Shown piece by piece: positions 1-12,280 of a stretch of DNA of 64,000 nt. The position numbers and the translations under genes were made by a program. The notes beneath the pieces were generated by a model. It did no database searches, was not told the DNA's origin, and was given only the letters and a program-made list of their open reading frames with translations. Each line of letters begins with the position of its first letter. Positions within the stretch are counted from its first letter, which is position 1. Source of the stretch: Plectrocnemia conspersa (lineage: Eukaryota > Arthropoda > Insecta > Trichoptera > Polycentropodidae); the NCBI GenBank assembly GCA_009617715.1, contig VTFK01000350.1, forward strand, positions 124,001-188,000, written 5' to 3'.

Positions 1-810
1 AATAACCTTTTGAAAATTTGACAAATTGCATCCCTAGATTGAAAAATCTTGTATAAAAATCACGTACAAGTGAATTTGCGTGAATTAATAGTGTAAAAAG
101 TGGTACAAAAAAATTTGCGTTAAAATGAAATCACATAAATAAAATTCGCATAACAAGCACTAATATTGTTTTAAATTCGATCAAATTTTAAAGTAATAAA
201 AACCACACCGACTTATGAAATTTTTCCCTCCAGAATTTATATACATCAATGTTGAATATTTAACACATATTTTCAAGCTTTTTTGTCAGATTTATGAACA
301 ATTTTTATGTATTAGCAAGACTAACTTTTTTTTTTTACTCCAAATTTTTGTGAAATATCTATTAAAGCTCCGCGGAACACCTATTTTGGATCCGCGGAAC
401 ATAGTTTGGGAAACCATGTTCTAATAAATAAAGCACAATGATCTGAGAGTAAAAAAATCCGGTTAAAATAGTTTTTTTTATTTAATTTAATTTAAATCTT
501 AATAGTTTGTATTATTCGATTTTATACACAGAATTGAGGCATCTATACCATAATATCATATCCAAATTTAATCAGTTAATTTATAAATATTTAATAAAAA
601 CGGTTATTACGGTTGCCTCCTTACGAATGAGTTGCACTAAAATATGTGCGTGCTTCAGTGAAATTTAACTAGTGTTTAAACGCAGCAAATTTCTTTTAAC
701 AATCGTTCTACGTTTTTTTAAGGCGTAGCCGGATGATGTAGCTACTGAACTTTTTTCTATATAAATATATAATTTTCACGCATACATATGTATAAAACAG
801 TTTATATTGC
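1..810. other. AT-rich DNA, no gene seen
   Basis: Low-complexity AT-rich sequence with poly-T and poly-A runs. The only open frame of note is under 70 codons and shows no coding character. No element ends or domain motifs were recognised. Confidence 0.6.
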
Positions 811-1260
811 ATGCGAATAATAAAGATCGAATCACGCGATCGTGAAGCAGCATCGATCGGGGGTGAATTATACGTTCAGAAGCGACGTGAACGGTGGGTA
901 GCTCGCGAAACCTGTCTGAATATTTTCATACGGCGCATGCGCAGGAATTTACAACCACACCGAAACGAGAACGTCTTGTGTGTAGGTATACGATACGTGT
1001 GTACGAGGTTTAGAAAGTATTAACACTTCCGGAATTTAATCTCGACAGACGATCCGTTGCTTCGTACATTCACACAATGCTCGGATACAGGTAGGTATGC
1101 AAGCGGTACATATCTACATACATGCACAGGTATGCATGTACGGGGATCTGTGTATGCGGTCGGATGCTGCGGACACCGTTTCGCAGACGGACGGGAGCCA
1201 ATTATTATTATCGCTACGAGAAGATTGTGCATTCGCCGCTAATTATTATAATTTAAAATC
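811..1260. promoter_or_regulatory. CpG-rich patch with an NRF1-type palindrome
   Basis: An abrupt rise in G+C and CpG against an AT-rich background. It contains the perfect palindrome GCGCATGCGC at 933-942, the consensus of NRF1 and its insect orthologue erect wing. Short open frames overlap on both strands, as expected when stop codons become rare, so I do not call a protein. It may be a promoter or a first-exon region; no splice structure was found to give a direction. Confidence 0.4.
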
Positions 1261-1727
1261 GATTCGATGCGGCGTTATGCAACAGACAAACGGGAAGGAT
1301 TCGGGTCTTTTCAATAAATAATAAACATCCATACATTACATACATTCATAGGGTTGTAGTAGTATAGAAGTTAAACCCCTTTCCGTTGATTAATGAACAT
1401 TGAAATAAACTTTATTTTACTACTTTGTTTGTAGAATTATTAGTTTGCGTTACTATTGTATAGACTGTAATTATCCTCTGTAGCAATTATGAATTTTAAA
1501 GATATCGTTAATTTTATTATTGATATATTCTCAAGAAAATTCAAAGTTTAACTTAAATACATTAAGTACACATTAAAAACATTTCAATCTAAGTTTACAG
1601 TATAAACAATGTAACAAACAACAGACTTATTATTAAAAAAATTGTTGTTAATTTTTAATGAAGTTATTCAAATCAAACTTAGCTTTTATATAAGAAAAAA
1701 TCTCAGCATTTATTAATCTACAATACA
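1261..1727. other. AT-rich DNA, no gene seen
   Basis: AT-rich filler without an open frame of interest or a recognisable repeat end. Confidence 0.55.
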
Positions 1728-1850
1728 TAATACTCTTGATTATCTGGATTATTGCTGGGGAGGAAGTGCACATCTAATTAAAAAAATACGAATATTGCAA
1801 ACTATCAATTTTTGTTTAGTTTTAATATAAATATATAATGCACAACTTCA
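1728..1850 (-). mobile_element. pogo/Tigger terminal fragment (copy D)
   Basis: The stretch around 1732-1800 follows the terminal sequence seen at 24868 and 22313: a TACTCT-like start, GATTATCTGG, a GCTGGGGAGGAAG-like block, then an AT-rich run matching the subterminal region. It is diverged and no transposase block lies next to it, so this is an isolated, decayed end. Orientation is inferred from copies A and B, whose transposase reads on the minus strand inward from this kind of end. Confidence 0.5.
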
Positions 1851-1880
1851 GAATTACAGAATTGCACATATAATAAAATT

Positions 1881-2039
1881 ATAGGGATAATAAGCTCGCC
1901 GAAGATTGTTTTTTGGAACTAGATTTTTCGATAAGATGCGGTTCTGAATATTATGATAAGATAATTTATTTATTATCCTCTTCAATTGCTTTCAAAATAA
2001 TTTGTTCCGCCCTGTGATTATCACATATATTATCCCTAT
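1881..2039. repeat. 12-bp perfect inverted repeat, about 135 bp apart
   Basis: ATAGGGATAATA at 1881-1892 is matched by its exact reverse complement at 2028-2039. No target duplication was recognised outside the arms, so it may be a decayed short inverted-repeat element or chance. Confidence 0.35.
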
Positions 2040-2089
2040 CTACTGTTTAGTAATGCTGAAAGAAATAAATATACTTTAGTTGTGAATGT

Positions 2090-2602
2090 GTGTCGATCCT
2101 CGCCCAACCTGCGCCGTCATAACAGACAAGCGACCGATCTTTCTCTCTCCGTTTCGCGTTTTTTTCCGCGTTGGTTGTCCTAAATTATAATTGGCCGTAG
2201 ACGTGTGCGCAGACGGCACGGCATATTTGTGAGGTTACATATTAATAATATTGATCTCGTTCGTTGAACTCGCGAAACTCCTCCATTCATACCGCCGCAT
2301 TCCGGCCGACGCTCGTGTATGTGTGTGTGCACGTAGCGGGCCGGTATGCGCGTGACGCTCTAATGATGTCAAATCGTCAATGGCGGTTCCGTGAGGAGAG
2401 TTGGTTGTCGGCTACGAGTTCATTCCTCCACATTTCGTCCGAGTTCATTCCACCGTGCGCCGGTGCCGCGGCTGCATCGGAATTTCCCTGCTGGGCAACT
2501 GCAGAGCTGACTGCTATTGTTGGCCGACGACGCCAGCGACGACGTCAAATGAACGCGAGACTCACATCTGATAATATGCCGTTGGTAACACTGGCCAATT
2601 AA
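2090..2602. promoter_or_regulatory. CpG-rich patch
   Basis: CpG-dense DNA of about 500 bp. A plus-strand frame is open to a stop at 2600-2602; its first ATGs are near 2361, giving about 79 codons rich in Arg, Ala and Ser with no domain I recognise. The patch ends sharply at AT-rich DNA. It could be a promoter or 5' exon region. I call no protein because both strands stay open in such DNA. Confidence 0.35.
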
Positions 2603-3239
2603 ATATGACTAGGCTTTGCCAGACACACATATTTGTATAGACTAGGAAATCATCAAAATATCGCATACAACTCTCATAAAATCATTCGTCAAAGATGTGG
2701 TACACTTAAAAAAAACCCTTTCTCAAATAAAACAACGATTTTGATGAATATATGTTAAGAGTTCAGCTATGTTATGAGTATTCTCGACAAGACGCTGCAT
2801 TCGCTCTAGAGTAATAAAATAATTGAAGACATTTTACTTTAACACAACAGAAAAGCATATTTAAATGTAACGACAATTTTACGATGATTCGTTTAAAATG
2901 TGTCGATGTCAACATTAATGAAAGAGCAATAACATACAAATTAAAAAATCTTTAAAATACGTTTTAGGTGAACTAATAAATGGACGCATTTCGCATAATA
3001 ACAAAAACTGATACTTCTCACTACTTATTTAATAGTATACATAGTTCTCAAAGTTAGTATGTCACAAAAAAATCTGAAAATAAAATTATGTAGGTGGGTA
3101 CAGTGGAACCTTGGATTGCGAATAAATTGGTTTAAGAATGTTTCGCAATACGAACATATACAGCGATGTCTTGCAATACGAGCAGTACGTGATGCGACTC
3201 TCCCCAATTTAGACGATTATTCCTCTCGCAGTGAAAACA
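2603..3239. other. AT-rich DNA, no gene seen
   Basis: Overlapping short frames occur on both strands near 3025-3298 and look like chance. No repeat end was recognised before the array that begins near 3240. Confidence 0.5.
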
Positions 3240-5000
3240 TACCAGGGACGTCATTTGGAGGAGGCAGGAAAGGTATGTTATTTAATGAAATAATATGAAT
3301 CTTAATTAAATGGAAATATTAAAAAAAAAACGACTACTGACTTGCAAACTTTTCCCCACCACATGAAAAAAATTGAAATGACGTCTCTGATTTTAAACCA
3401 AAAATTCTCAGGTTATCCATTAACATATTCTAAAAAAACAGTACTGAATCTATCTTTTTTAAAAAAATATGTTCTTTCAGTGAAATCATATTGAAATACA
3501 TTTTCATCGGTAGATACATATTTTTACCAGTGAAAATATAATTTATCTAGCAGGTGCTAGTGAAATTATATAATTTCAACTTTTTCATATGTAGTAATAA
3601 ATACTAATCATAATTCATTTACATGCAATGTATAAATGTTAGTAATACATTTTCACCAGTAGATATATTTTTTACTAACAAAAATATAATTTAACTGATA
3701 TGCACTGATGAAATTATTTGTTGTTCTAAAATGTCTACGAAACTCAATTTGACTGTTGCGAAACACGTCCACTCGCTGTTTAAACCCAAACCTAACCTAA
3801 TGAAAGTTCTAAAACTAATTAATGTCCAAAATACAAACTAATTCAACACATCTCTCAGGAATAAATAAGCAGACAAAGAAGTTTAGACAGGCATCGCATC
3901 TCGCATATTGCTCCATGGTTTGACTGGACTATGTTTTAAAAATATGATAGCCATCCTTAAAATATATTACTATGGATTTCTGATATAAAAGAGCTGATCA
4001 AATTATATTCAAACCGAATTTTGGTTTCCCACTGCGACGGTTTCGACACGATTTTATTGCTTTTGACGTGAATTTTTTACTTCTGAGAAGTGATAATTGT
4101 TTTGGCGCTCTCATATTGACCAAAATTTGGTTTAGATATGCTTCATTAGATTTAATAATATTGTTATAAAAAGTCTGAATATGAACGTAAAAAACTAAAA
4201 TGACATCCCTGAGACATACCTGTAAGAAAATTTGCCATTCTTTTTGGTTATGGATAAAGCTCTTGCTCATCTTCTACACTTAAAATGCACTAAGTTAAAC
4301 TTCCTCCCATCACCATTCCATTACTCTAGCACATGGATTAGCAAGACATTTCGAACTTCAAAAAGCTTTACGCAAAATCACTATTTTAGTAATGTTTCGA
4401 AGTGACTGAGGGAATAAATCTTACCCTCAGAAACTCTTATAAAAGTAATTTCCACATTATCAAGAAAACCCTCAATGCTACTTGTAAAAAACTGTGGCCT
4501 AATTGCGTTGACGGGTTTGCTTATGAACGGGAACCTTTTTTCTAGCCAACTACAAGGGGATGAAAATGCCCCACTCCTTCCAATGACATCTCTGCTTTAA
4601 AACAGGCTCTAAAATTTACCCCCTTTTCAGTGTTTTGAGCTCAAAAATCCAACTTGTAAAATTTTTCTATAAAACAGACTTAATTAGTGAAAAATCAAAA
4701 ATATTTTAAGTCCACAAATTTACCCCCATTTTTTATGGTTTCGAGCTCAAGAATCCATAAAAAAAATAAAAGTTAATGGAATTTTCCGTTTTTTTTTCGA
4801 TTTTTCTTTAAGACGGACGTCATTTCAGCCTTTTCCAGCAAGGGGTAGGGTCATAATTTGGCCAGTTTAATATTTCGATTTCATTAAGATTCAAGGTATT
4901 TCATCGAATAACAAGCATTTTTCTAGCTAAATTCAAGGCGAGAGAAGCAAATGCCCCCACCCAAATAACGTCCCTAAGAATGCAATGAATTGTATCCCAA
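3240..5000. repeat. Dispersed repeat array with internal duplications
   Basis: A composite of related blocks. A 73-74 bp unit at 3496-3569 recurs at 3645-3717. A block starting AAATTTACCCCC near 4612 recurs near 4717. A GACGTC(C/T)CTG-like word appears near 3246, 3400, 4204, 4585, 4805 and 4969, in both orientations. Parts match 25470-26160 inside Tigger copy B; 4060-4135 matches 25880-25953 in inverted orientation. No coding domain was found. The family is not recognised; it may be a satellite-like or non-autonomous element. Confidence 0.6.
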
Positions 5001-5066
5001 CTATCCTATATCCTAGATATCTGAAAAATTTACTTTGAATTCTCTCCCAACAAGTACTTTGTTTCT

Positions 5067-5294
5067 CTATAATTTAAGGACGCTATGAACTAGCGTATCG
5101 TACAGAACGCGAACAATTTTGAGAATTCTAGACGCCTTATCGCAAGCTTTAGCGATGTGCATATAGAATTTCCATCCCTGTTCAAACGTCACTCCAAAGT
5201 ATCTCTGCTTAAAACACCTACACCGAAACTGTAAGAGAATTCCACCGGGCAAAGGGGGTCTAAAAAATTCTATAAATATGATTTTATTGAACAT
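5067..5294 (-). mobile_element. Non-LTR retrotransposon reverse-transcriptase fragment
   Basis: The minus-strand frame of about 75 residues contains YFGVTFEQGWKFYMHIAKAC followed by DKASRILKIVRVL. This matches the block downstream of the catalytic motif in R1/jockey-like reverse transcriptases, usually F-K-Y-L-G-V-T-(L/F)-D-x-R-x-(S/T)-F-x-x-H-(V/I) and then a K-A/S-rich helix. Catalytic residues are absent, so it is a dead fragment. It lies at the edge of the 3.2-5.0 kb repeat array. Confidence 0.75.
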
Positions 5295-5299
5295 CTCTT

Positions 5300-7559
5300 A
5301 CCTCTCATTCCCCCATCATTTTATTATTAAAAATATTGCAGATAGTGTTCATTCCACAGAACAAAATTAAGAAATATGCGCCAAACAGCGAGTTTTATTT
5401 TATTGAACATAATCAGACTATACTATAATATAATATGAAAAGCCAGAAAGTAACCTAACCCATATTCTGAAATCTTTAAAAATAATTTTCTATGAATAAA
5501 TAAATAAGCGTTACTCTTAATGATGAAATATGCAAGTGTTACAAAAAAATATATTTTGCAGGCCAACGTTGCACTGTGATATATGGTCAGTATCGCTCTA
5601 TGGATAAGAAACTGTGCATGCCAAGCATTAATCAATGTATTTAAAATATTATTTAAATCTGAAACTAAAGATTTATTAAATGAGTACATGAAGCGTCTGC
5701 AAATATACTGTTTGTTGCAGAAAATTCATTAATGAAATCCGCAGATATACGACAATACATCTTAACTTAACCATAAAAGTAACCACAATATGACTACAAT
5801 TATTATATACTAATACATAACCATCAAGTAACTTTAAATTTAGATTAGTGTAAATTGAAATGTTTTATACTTAGATAGAGTAATAACACGTAAGTAAAAG
5901 GCTCAGGTATATATACAGTTTGATACAATAAAACATGTTCAACGCTGTTCATTTTCTTTTTACATAAAAAAAAGATAGGAGAGATTGCATCTCGTTTTAA
6001 CGAACATTCACAAATAGATTCCGTCTAGACTAGAGATATTCCAAAGATATACCGTTGTAAATACAGTGTTCTATCTTCAAAACTCTATTGCTGAAAAGTG
6101 TGCAACATTTCACGTAACAATAGCGACACAATTCGGAACAAATCGTACTCAATTTGAAACTATAAAAGCAATTAACGCACGCTAAAGTTTTGTAGCTTTT
6201 GACTTTTTTTCCGCCATCTTTGCGAGCAAACACGATTAAAGACATTTTAATTAACGCACGCAATATCTCATAAATTGACAAGTAAAATATACGGCAAAAA
6301 TATTTTTTTACCTGCGATATAAGGCCACATCATCACATATAGACTATTATATTTTATAAAATAAGGTCAAATTGCTATTTCTACTTCTTCGAACACCTGT
6401 ACACATACGAGCTGTGCTTCTTTGCAATAGCCTGATACGATTAACATAGGAGCGAAACAGTACAAAAGCGATTCAATTGCGTTTGAATTTATTTATATAT
6501 GTATAAAGGGTGATGCACGAATATTGATTTAATAATTATTTCAGTTCGTTCTCATTGCTTTAATTATATTTGTAGATATATTGTTTACAGTATGCTTAGT
6601 AAAAGGCAGGAGCATTAAATAAGTTTAACGAATGCCAGATATATTTATTGAAAAACTTTTAGCAGAATTGAATTGGTAAGTTTCGTTGTATTTGAATATT
6701 ATTAGACTAAGCTAAAAGCTTTATAATCTATACCAAACTTTAATGATACTTGTTAATTAAAAAAAACATGTATCGCTAATAATTGAAAAAAAATAATTAA
6801 TATTATTTTGCAAACATTCGTGTATATATTTAATAATAATAATATACAGACTTTTCTGCGTGCAGTTAGTTTTAAGTGCAATTTGAGGTGAGTTACGTGG
6901 CGCGCACAGTTGAATGAAGACTGTCGAGTTTGCTCATTCCTCAGGAATGTAAATGGCGAAAAAGTCATTGTAATCAAAAGGTTTAGGTCAACGTGGCGAG
7001 CGTGAGACTATGCGAATGCACGGCGTTAGCGTTACGAAATAACAACGTGTGAGGAAATTTGTCATAAAAGAGGAATTTCTGAATGAGCAATAAGCTTGAG
7101 AACATACATTTTTTTTGAAGCACAAACAGCCGCTCCCGATACAACGAATTGCTCATAAGGCGTGGTGTGAATATAAAATAAACATTTTAGTTTATTAGAA
7201 TTTATTCTAGATCTTTCAGAAGTATATATTTTATTGTTTTAAGAATCCGTATAAAGATATTAATCTTATTATGGAATATTTACTAAAATAATTCCAATAT
7301 TGTGAATTATATATGGTTCCTACAGCAACTGCTGCCATGATCTTGAATGCAGTAATACAGAATCAAGGAGTGCAAACAATTGATTTCATCATCATTTGTG
7401 ATTAAATTTATGCATTGATTTTAACAACAGTATACTTCGTTTTTATTACTGTAAAATAGACCTACTACAAATTCTTACGTTTGGTTCGTTTTTTTCCAAT
7501 GGCCCTGAAACTTTTTCGGTAGCCTTATGAAAATAAAAAAAATAAAATAAAATCCATCA
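5300..7559. other. AT-rich DNA, no gene seen
   Basis: Long AT-rich stretch. Frames at 5423-5689, 6030-6281 and 6753-6977 on the minus strand are of the length expected by chance. A moderately CpG-rich segment lies near 6890-7040. No repeat ends were recognised. Confidence 0.5.
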
Positions 7560-7933
7560 AGTTGCGGAACAGAATCACGAAGACAACAGTTGCTGCATCG
7601 TCGGGCCTGACGGTGGAAATGGCTCGCGTTATTATTACACTCTGCCGGTGACACAAAAGCGATTTGGGGTCAGCGGCGTCGGTGCGTCACCTCGCGGGCA
7701 GGCGTCTAGACGAGTCCTCTCTAGACGCGACTCGCTCAGTTCCGGTCGTTAAGCGCCCACGCTCCGCTCAGCTGCCGAATTTGCAACGCGACCGGGCTCA
7801 TTCAGCGCGAAACGCCCGCCGGATCGGTACCGGCCCAACGGACAGGGGTCGGAAACTGTTAGTACCGCGAAGCGTGCGAAAATACTACCGGTACAATCGA
7901 CCATCAAAAAAGTATACGCCTCCATTGCTTTAG
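7560..7933. promoter_or_regulatory. CpG-rich patch
   Basis: CpG-dense sequence between AT-rich flanks. The plus-strand frame 7664-7933 is Arg/Ser-rich with no domain motif and begins at a non-ATG codon, so it is not called as a protein. A promoter or untranslated first exon is the most economical reading. Confidence 0.35.
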
Positions 7934-8394
7934 AGACAATATAGAGTGCTCAATTGAACGGTGGTAATACATTGGTAAAGTATATTCATAGATTCATTAG
8001 GACATGGTATACAATTTGGTAACATACGAGGGCAGGTAAATATGATATATTCTCCAGAACTAATACGTTTTTATAAAAAGTACGTTAAGTTGGGTTTTGT
8101 AACAATTGGTTCAATCGTGTAATGCGGAATCGAGACTAATGTTAACAGTTGTCTACATTGAAGTTCTACAGATAGATTGGATCCTTTAAATAAGGACAAT
8201 TTGGAAGGAATACAATAAAAAACATCGAAAGAAACCATAAATGTATGCTATAAGGCAGAAGTTTCGGCACAGAACTCCGACTTCCTACTTGGGTTGTCGC
8301 GAGTTACAGCCGCGATCGGTTAAGTAAGCACAAAACTATTGATCAGCATCACCAATAAATTTAAAAAAACAAGTAAGTCTAACCTTATTGTTTC
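7934..8394. other. No gene seen
   Basis: Mostly AT-rich, with a GC-richer stretch near 8260-8330. No motif recognised. Confidence 0.5.
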
Positions 8395-9880
8395 TTGATA
8401 TTTTTCATTTCTCGAAAAATGAGAATTCGCATTTTTACTTCTCGATTTTCTCGAGAATTCTCAAAAAAAAAATATATGTAATATTACATAAAGCAAAAAT
8501 AAATATCGTTTTTTTAATGAGAAAAATGTACAATATTTATTTCGAAAGATAATTTTCATTGTTATTTATGATATTTCCAATACCTCTTTTGTAAAATTTT
8601 TGCGGTTTTGATTTAAAAATGGATCTAGATGTTTTCGGACATCATCTGTTGAATTGAAATTTTCTTTTCGAAGCGAGTGTTCCATGGATAGGAATAAATT
8701 GTAATCAGACGGTGCTATATCAATAGAATAAGGCGGGTGTAGTAAAAGTTCGAGATCCAGTTCTTTAATTTTCGCTGCGTACGGTTTTGCATTGTCATGT
8801 TGTAATAATATGCGCCGTTGATTAACTAGGACTGATTTTTTTTAATAGTTCCACCTTTAATCTCTCCAATTGAGTACAATAAAGTTCGGATGTGATGGTC
8901 TGACCAGATTTTAATAATTCATAATGAACAACACCCGAAAAATTCCACCAGACACAAAAAAAAACTTTTTTTAAGGTCAAAGATAATCGAGGTGTTGAAA
9001 CTGGCGTTTGGCCTGTAAAAGCCATTGTTTTTTATGTGGATTTTTAAAAAAACATCCACTTTTTTCTTCAGTTACAAATGGATCAGTTTCATAACTGCTT
9101 AGCAGTAAAGAAAAAATTGTCACACGTTGATCCAAAGCTTATAGCGATAGACTATGCGGAATCCAAACTGCTTGCCTATGTTTTTAGCCGAGCCATTTAA
9201 AATGATCTTATACTATCGACCAGAGATAGCCAATCTCTTCTGATAATTCATTGATGGTTTTGCAGTGAAAAAACTGACTTAAAAACACCACAAAAAAAAC
9301 AACGCTTCTTTTCGCTTTACCTAATATATACAACGTGACTATAATATTACAGTGTATTATTATTATAGATGTCTTTATATTATTGATAAAAAGAGAACCG
9401 CACGATTAATTAAGAGAACTTTAATAGGATGATGATTTGTTATAATGGATGCGAATAATCGAAGGACCACAACGGATCGATCTACTTCGATTGATTACAT
9501 GGGCAGATTTACGAATTTCAGGCTCCCTTACTTATACCCGAATAGTAAAGAAATTTGTTGTTATTATATATTTTTCACATTTCGAACGAGAAAAAAAAAT
9601 ATTTAGCCGGTTTCTTTATATCTGATTATTAATGCAGTTCTTAAATAGCAAAAAACAGTATTTTGTAATTCAAATACTTTCGACCTCTATTAAAGGGTTC
9701 CAAGAAAGCATGTATGTTTTTAAGCATCTGGCACGGATCAATCCTTTCTTGTACAAATTTAATTTTTAACAAAAATAAAGAGGGTCTATAAAAATTCTCG
9801 AGAAATCAGCAAATATTTCAAAAAATGAAAATTCTCGATTTGGAATTTTTATTTTCAATTTAAGAAGGAACACTGCAGTA
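8395..9880. mobile_element. Possible element with CTCGAGAA-type inverted ends, enclosing a mariner
   Basis: The left side (about 8398-8475) carries GAGAATTCGCATTTTT and TTTTCTCGAGAATTCT; the right side (about 9790-9850), in reverse complement, carries GAGAATTTTCATTTTT and TTTCTCGAGAATTTT in the same order. This resembles long imperfect terminal inverted repeats. The mariner remnant at 8535-9290 sits between them and would be a nested insertion. Similar end-like words occur near 16205, 21490, 22190 and 40690. Target duplications were not identified, so the family and exact ends are uncertain. Confidence 0.45.
8535..9290 (-). pseudogene. mariner transposase, decayed
   Basis: Reading on the minus strand, pieces follow the mariner order: an HTH/linker-like part near 9180-9260, then DPFV...KNPHKKQW near 9040-9080, VWWNFSGVVHYELL with SELYCTQLERLK (8840-8980), LQHDNAKPYAAK (second catalytic Asp, near 8800) and HPPYSIDIAPSDYNLF (third catalytic Asp, near 8720). 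The usual VTGDE block with the first Asp is missing between DPFV and KNPHKK. Stops and frame changes occur. The enzyme would cut and paste TA-flanked elements; this copy cannot be active. Confidence 0.9.
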
Positions 9881-11249
9881 TACCATTATCCAGGATTGAC
9901 TAAAATAAATGGTTTTATTTCTCCCCAGAAAATCTTCATCCTATTGAAATATGAGTTATTGAAGTAACGACGATATCTCTAATCAATTTATGGAGACAGA
10001 TAATCATCGGAATATCAGTATGTCATTTTTGAATAATACAAACAAGCGATTCTGTCTTCCTGAAAGATTCTGAATGTAAGAATGTAAGGGTAATAGAAAA
10101 AAAGGTGCGTCCGCGGTTCCAATAATACCAATATCTAATAGTGTATAAACCTTTGTTCTGACACACGATATTAAATATTCTTCATGAACATTTTGGCACG
10201 GTAAAAGATAATTAAGGATGAGTATTGATAAGTTCACATTGCTTCAGAAATAATCGAATCGCTGAGCCGACTCAAGCAGTTTCGGATATTCTTTTTGGAA
10301 CAAAAGGGAGTTTGGAATTCAAGTAATGGAAATAAATTGTCACAGCAAGGCAAATATTTATTCCGAATAAAATACGCTATAAAACAATGCTAGGAAAAAT
10401 GTTATATTGTTTTTTGCAATAAAACACAAGTTCACAAAAGCGTTTTTCAATGTCCTAATGAAAGAAATGCTTTACAGATTCGAGGATGATGTTGCGATAA
10501 CAGAGCTTTTATGGTAGAATATATTGTAAAAAATCCAATTGTCTTATCCTTTGTGCAACGTTTTTGTGGCTAGTCATTCAACAAATTATTAAAAGCTGAT
10601 TTTGCTAAATAGTAAGAAATATATAAGGACAGATTGATATTAAATATCGGTCCGGAAATTGACCCATTTAAGCACAGGGTTATGGGATAATTAAAAATAA
10701 TATGACAAACAAATACAGTTAAATTGTGATTGAAGATAAAAGGAGGCATATTTTGCCTCTGTTTTTTGAAATTTTTGGATACTTTCTTGGAGAAATGTTT
10801 TGATTTGGTCTTTGGCACAGGCCTATCGAAGCTCGCCCCCATGGTCAATCAGCCCGCATGCAGTATGTATATTTTATGCACGCAAAGTATGAATATGTTC
10901 TATATAATTGACTACTTACTTAGAATCTTATGCTCTCGGTGCATTATGGTATGATAATTCTTAGTGTTGTTCTTTCTGTAAAAAAAAAAGAAAATTGTAT
11001 TTAATATTTTATAAAATATAAAAATCAAAGCGAATAAAATGATCATGTCCTTGTTTTAACGCCATATACTACTTACTAAACAAAAAAAATAAAGTTTCCC
11101 TACTACAAAAGACAGTAGATACTAATGCTGATAAATCACTCGTAAACGGAACGTAAAATGGCAAACAAACGTCTGTATGATCTTTTGACATTTTTTGACT
11201 ACACGACAGGAATGTACATTCAAATGGTAATTAAAAACACCGTATGCGG
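9881..11249. other. AT-rich DNA; weak protein-like frame at 10240-10490
   Basis: Mostly AT-rich. Around 10400-10489 a plus-strand frame contains C-x4-C followed by a TQVHKSVFQCPNER-like run, loosely similar to the start of a THAP domain, but the second Cys/His pair is not in frame. An upstream frame (10242-10420) also has mixed, protein-like composition. No gene is called; a decayed transposon is possible. Confidence 0.35.
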
Positions 11250-11610
11250 GTTTAGAAAGCAGGGAGACAGCGACAAATGCATATGGATGCTGTGAGAGTC
11301 GCGAGATGAATATTGTGGTCACGTAAATCTCGGCAAGGCGAACAAAAGACGAAAACACAAACATTCACGCGATTGTTCGCGATCGCTTTGGGAGCTCGCA
11401 AAACGAAACGTTCCGAGGGAGAATGAAAACAAGACGAGGAGAAAAAGAAATGAAAAAAAGTTAGCCGGCCGCTCAAGTTAGAAGAGCTTAGCCCAGATGC
11501 AGTCAGCCCGAGCAGCCTCCCGAGGAATGCGGTCCAAAGTTTGTTCCGAGCGGTTCTTGCACATCGAGAAAGAATACGTGCTGAGCTTTCATGCGAGGCC
11601 AGAGGTGCTC
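11250..11610. promoter_or_regulatory. CpG-enriched patch
   Basis: A moderate rise in G+C and CpG, with CGCGATTGTTCGCGATCGC near 11368-11387 and GGCCGGC-like words near 11465. Minus-strand frames of 74-80 codons overlap in different frames and have no domain. A possible regulatory region with weak support. Confidence 0.25.
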
Positions 11611-12280
11611 AATTTGAATAAACACCTAAGGAATTTCTAACATTTTCTATTCGAAAAATCAATAAATGCCTTGGTACGATTTCGTACTGTCTTCGGTGCG
11701 AGACGGAAAACAAAAGGAGCGCCGGGGAACTTGCACGGTCATCGTTGTTAAAATTAATGTACGAATATACATACCTATGTATGTAGGTACATGCTAACAC
11801 ACCTTTGTATTATGAAAGCGTGATTCACATCGTAGTGAGACTCGAAATTAGGTCCGTAGACTAGATCGAGCTTTACATACATTAATGAGAAAAACTGATC
11901 GTTTAACTTCTTAAAAAAAATAAGTTTTACTTATAAATTTACATGTATATTACTCAAAATAGTAAAGAAATACGGAAAACACATAAAACTGCATTAAATT
12001 ATTGCGTATTATGAAAAAGATATCGACGCGCGATCATTAACGAAACCTGACAGGAAAAATTATTAAATATTATTTTTATGAATTCTTTCACTAGTTCATT
12101 CTTTCATAATTGCCTTTAATTAAAAATGTATATTATCAATCAATCTTAATATAATTGGTCCGAAAAGGAATAAAGAACTCGCCGTCGTAGAATATCGTAT
12201 CACAAATGAGTAGATATCGTACGATTGGTTTTAAGCGTATAAATTTTTCACAGTTACTACCAATTATCACCAGGAATGTG
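11611..12280. other. AT-rich DNA, no gene seen
   Basis: No element end, exon structure or structured motif recognised. A short GC-richer stretch at 11680-11745 has no further signal. Confidence 0.5.

Noticed and set aside
1020..1321. Overlapping frames of 61-74 codons on both strands
   Set aside because: Composition frames in a CpG-rich patch, without motifs or splice signals.
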